The notes under the pieces are model-generated. The model ran no database searches. It was not told the origin of the DNA and was given only the letters and a program-made list of their open reading frames with translations. The translations under genes and the position numbers were made by a program. A DNA stretch of 6,183 bases from NCBI GenBank assembly GCA_938029995.1, contig CALHGI010000181.1, forward strand, positions 1-6,183, given 5' to 3'. How positions within the stretch are numbered: position 1 is the first letter of the stretch; the number at the start of each line of letters is the position of its first letter. Shown here one piece after another: positions 5,112-6,183 of this stretch. The stretch is from an uncultured cyanobacterium. GTDB lineage: Bacteria; Cyanobacteriota; Cyanobacteriia; Phormidesmidales; Phormidesmidaceae.

Positions 5112-5801
5112 TTAGCCGAGCCAATGGGTGAGGGCTAGGGCCGTGGCTGAGGCCCCAATGGGCACCGTTAGATTATCAATGCCATATTTGGAGACGGCTT
5201 CGAGCATGGTGGCTGAGATCGCAACCCCCAGGGCCGTCATCCCCAAGGGCCAGCTGAGGCCCCGTAGGCTCCCCAGCACCGTCAACACCACCAGAGCGCT
5301 GGCCATGGCCATGGTCAGACTGCCCTCCAAGCTTTTCTTCTCCCCCCAAATTTCATAGCCATGGCGGCCCCAACGTTGACCCACCAGGGCCGCTAGCCCA
5401 TCCCCCCAGCACATAATCAAAATACCGATTACCCCAAAATAGGGATAGCCCCGGGGCCAGCACCAGCCCATGAGCACCCCCATACTCACCGCATAGAAAA
5501 AGGTGCCCCAGCTACGGCGACCCACACTATTAATACCGGGTAAAATTGGTAACCGGTAAGACACCAGGGCCACCCCCGCAAAGACGACGGCCGCCGCCAT
5601 CCCCATCCAAGCCGGGAGCATTAACCACCAGGCCAATAGAATCACATGGCCCGCCCCAATGTGGACGATTTTGCGGGTGATTTCAGGGCCATATCCCAGC
5701 CGCCTTGCCCCTTCCGACGCCCCACCAATCAACATCAGCCAGGCTAGCACCAACCCTACTTGCCAGCCGTAAACGGCTAACCCAGTTTCCAATTGACTCA
5801 T
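5112..5801 (-). CDS. Phytol/polyprenol kinase-like membrane protein (VTE5/DGK1/SEC59 family)
   Basis: A 229-residue integral membrane protein with about six or seven hydrophobic segments, of the family that phosphorylates lipid alcohols, generally using CTP. In cyanobacteria and plants the VTE5 branch converts phytol released from chlorophyll to phytyl phosphate, feeding tocopherol and other prenyl-lipid synthesis. Conserved motifs are all present: Arg43-Lys44-x2-His47 in segment 2; GTFFYA at 99-104; WGDG at 132-135 (Asp134); GEKKSLEGS at 153-161; and Glu201...Asp209-Asn-Leu-x-Val-Pro214 near the C-terminus. Length is normal for a VTE5-type protein. Related branches act on farnesol, dolichol, diacylglycerol or phytyl phosphate (VTE6, which is a different family), so phytol as substrate is an inference. 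The ATG has no clear ribosome site, but an in-frame upstream alternative is not evident. It is divergent from pyrH across 134 bp. Confidence 0.85.
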   Translation of the reverse strand: MSQLETGLAVYGWQVGLVLAWLMLIGGASEGARRLGYGPEITRKIVHIGAGHVILLAWWLMLPAWMGMAAAVVFAGVALVSYRLPILPGINSVGRRSWGTFFYAVSMGVLMGWCWPRGYPYFGVIGILIMCWGDGLAALVGQRWGRHGYEIWGEKKSLEGSLTMAMASALVVLTVLGSLRGLSWPLGMTALGVAISATMLEAVSKYGIDNLTVPIGASATALALTHWLG

Positions 5802-5935
5802 TTGTTACGTACATTTGCGTGGAACACCCATAGGCGATTGTAAAGCGTACACTATGTCCTTTTCCATTGCGGTTCCCCAATCACCCTTAGACTGCTATCT
5901 TGATGGGGAAATTCAGTCACTTATATAGTCATCGC
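5802..5935. promoter_or_regulatory. Divergent promoter region, kinase and pyrH
   Basis: These 134 bp must hold start signals for both genes. On the + strand TGCTATCTT at 5893-5901 reads as an extended -10 (TG-n-TATCTT, four of six in the hexamer), with no good -35. If used, transcription would begin near 5908, after the in-frame ATG at 5903, which supports the pyrH start at 5936. No regulator site is recognised. Confidence 0.3.
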
Positions 5936-6183
5936 ATGGGCCATACCTACAAGCGCGTCCTACTAAAACTCAGCGGCGAAGCTTTAATGGGCGAACTAGC
6001 CTACGGCATTGATCCAAAAATAGTAGATGCCATCGCTAAAGAAATTGCCGCTACCGTTGAGCAAGGAATAGAAATTGCCGTTGTCGTGGGCGGTGGCAAT
6101 ATTTTTCGAGGAGTCAAAGGGGCCGCCTCTGGCATGGATCGGGCCACTGCTGATTATATTGGCATGCTGGCCACCGTCATGAA
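5936..6183 (+). CDS. pyrH: UMP kinase, 5' part (cut by window end)
   Basis: The first 82 residues of uridylate kinase, which phosphorylates UMP to UDP with ATP in the cytoplasm, an essential step of pyrimidine nucleotide synthesis; bacterial PyrH is a hexamer of the amino-acid-kinase fold, distinct from eukaryotic UMP/CMP kinase. Visible motifs are KLSGEAL at 11-17 (phosphate-binding Lys11 and Gly14), GGGNIFRG at 52-59 and [16 protein letters not shown] at 67-82, all highly typical. The family is about 235-245 residues long, so roughly two thirds lie beyond the window. An in-frame ATG at 5903 would add 11 residues ([11 protein letters not shown]), but family members begin right before the [13 protein letters not shown] stretch, so 5936 is chosen. 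In many cyanobacteria the ribosome recycling factor gene frr follows; that cannot be seen here. Confidence 0.96.
   Translation, partial: MGHTYKRVLLKLSGEALMGELAYGIDPKIVDAIAKEIAATVEQGIEIAVVVGGGNIFRGVKGAASGMDRATADYIGMLATVM

Noticed and set aside
5683..5880. 65-residue minus-strand ORF across the kinase start
   Set aside because: It overlaps the kinase N-terminus in another frame and has no motif; the kinase frame carries all family residues.
5903..5938. Upstream in-frame ATG as the pyrH start
   Set aside because: The extra 11 residues are unlike PyrH N-termini, and a possible extended -10 at 5893-5901 would place the transcript start after this ATG.

Overview
The window looks like cyanobacterial chromosome. 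Two copies of the cyanobacterial palindrome GCGATCGC (HIP1) lie at 1563-1570 and 2108-2115. The gene set also fits a cyanobacterium: a CtpC-like processing protease, a phytol/polyprenol kinase of the VTE5 type, and a small protein that resembles a cyanobacterial family. The assignment rests on this gene content and on HIP1; genus cannot be fixed from the sequence alone. I see no IS element, CRISPR array, tRNA, rRNA or phage gene.

Layout: (1) 1-379 is A+T-rich and holds a strong rho-independent terminator for an unseen upstream + strand gene, then the likely promoter of the protease. (2) 380-1681 (+) is an S41 carboxyl-terminal processing protease with an N-terminal membrane signal. (3) Converging on it from the right is a tight minus-strand cluster: a cation diffusion facilitator (2522-3427), the phosphatidylglycerophosphate synthase pgsA (start near 2496, stop 1999) and a 69-residue small protein (1752-1961). 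(4) On the + strand, 3578-3736 may encode a 52-residue membrane peptide, followed by a free-standing Hpt phosphotransfer protein (3777-4103). (5) A 42-bp perfect palindrome (4121-4162) sits between the converging Hpt and bactofilin genes. (6) A bactofilin (4201-4638, -) is preceded by about 470 bp with little or no coding content, including a plausible minus-strand promoter. (7) A phytol/polyprenol kinase (5112-5801, -) is divergent from the 5' third of pyrH (UMP kinase, from 5936, cut by the window end).

Several genes concern the cell envelope: PgsA makes the precursor of phosphatidylglycerol, the CDF pump exports divalent metal, bactofilin forms membrane-associated scaffolds, Ctp trims proteins beyond the inner membrane, and the kinase works on isoprenoid alcohols in membranes. 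Apart from the three-gene minus-strand cluster they appear to be separate transcription units, so this shared theme is not evidence of one pathway. I found no convincing undescribed multi-gene system. The most notable unexplained items are the 42-bp palindrome with a related smaller hairpin beside it, the orphan Hpt protein with a possible small membrane peptide upstream, and the conserved-looking 69-residue protein behind pgsA.
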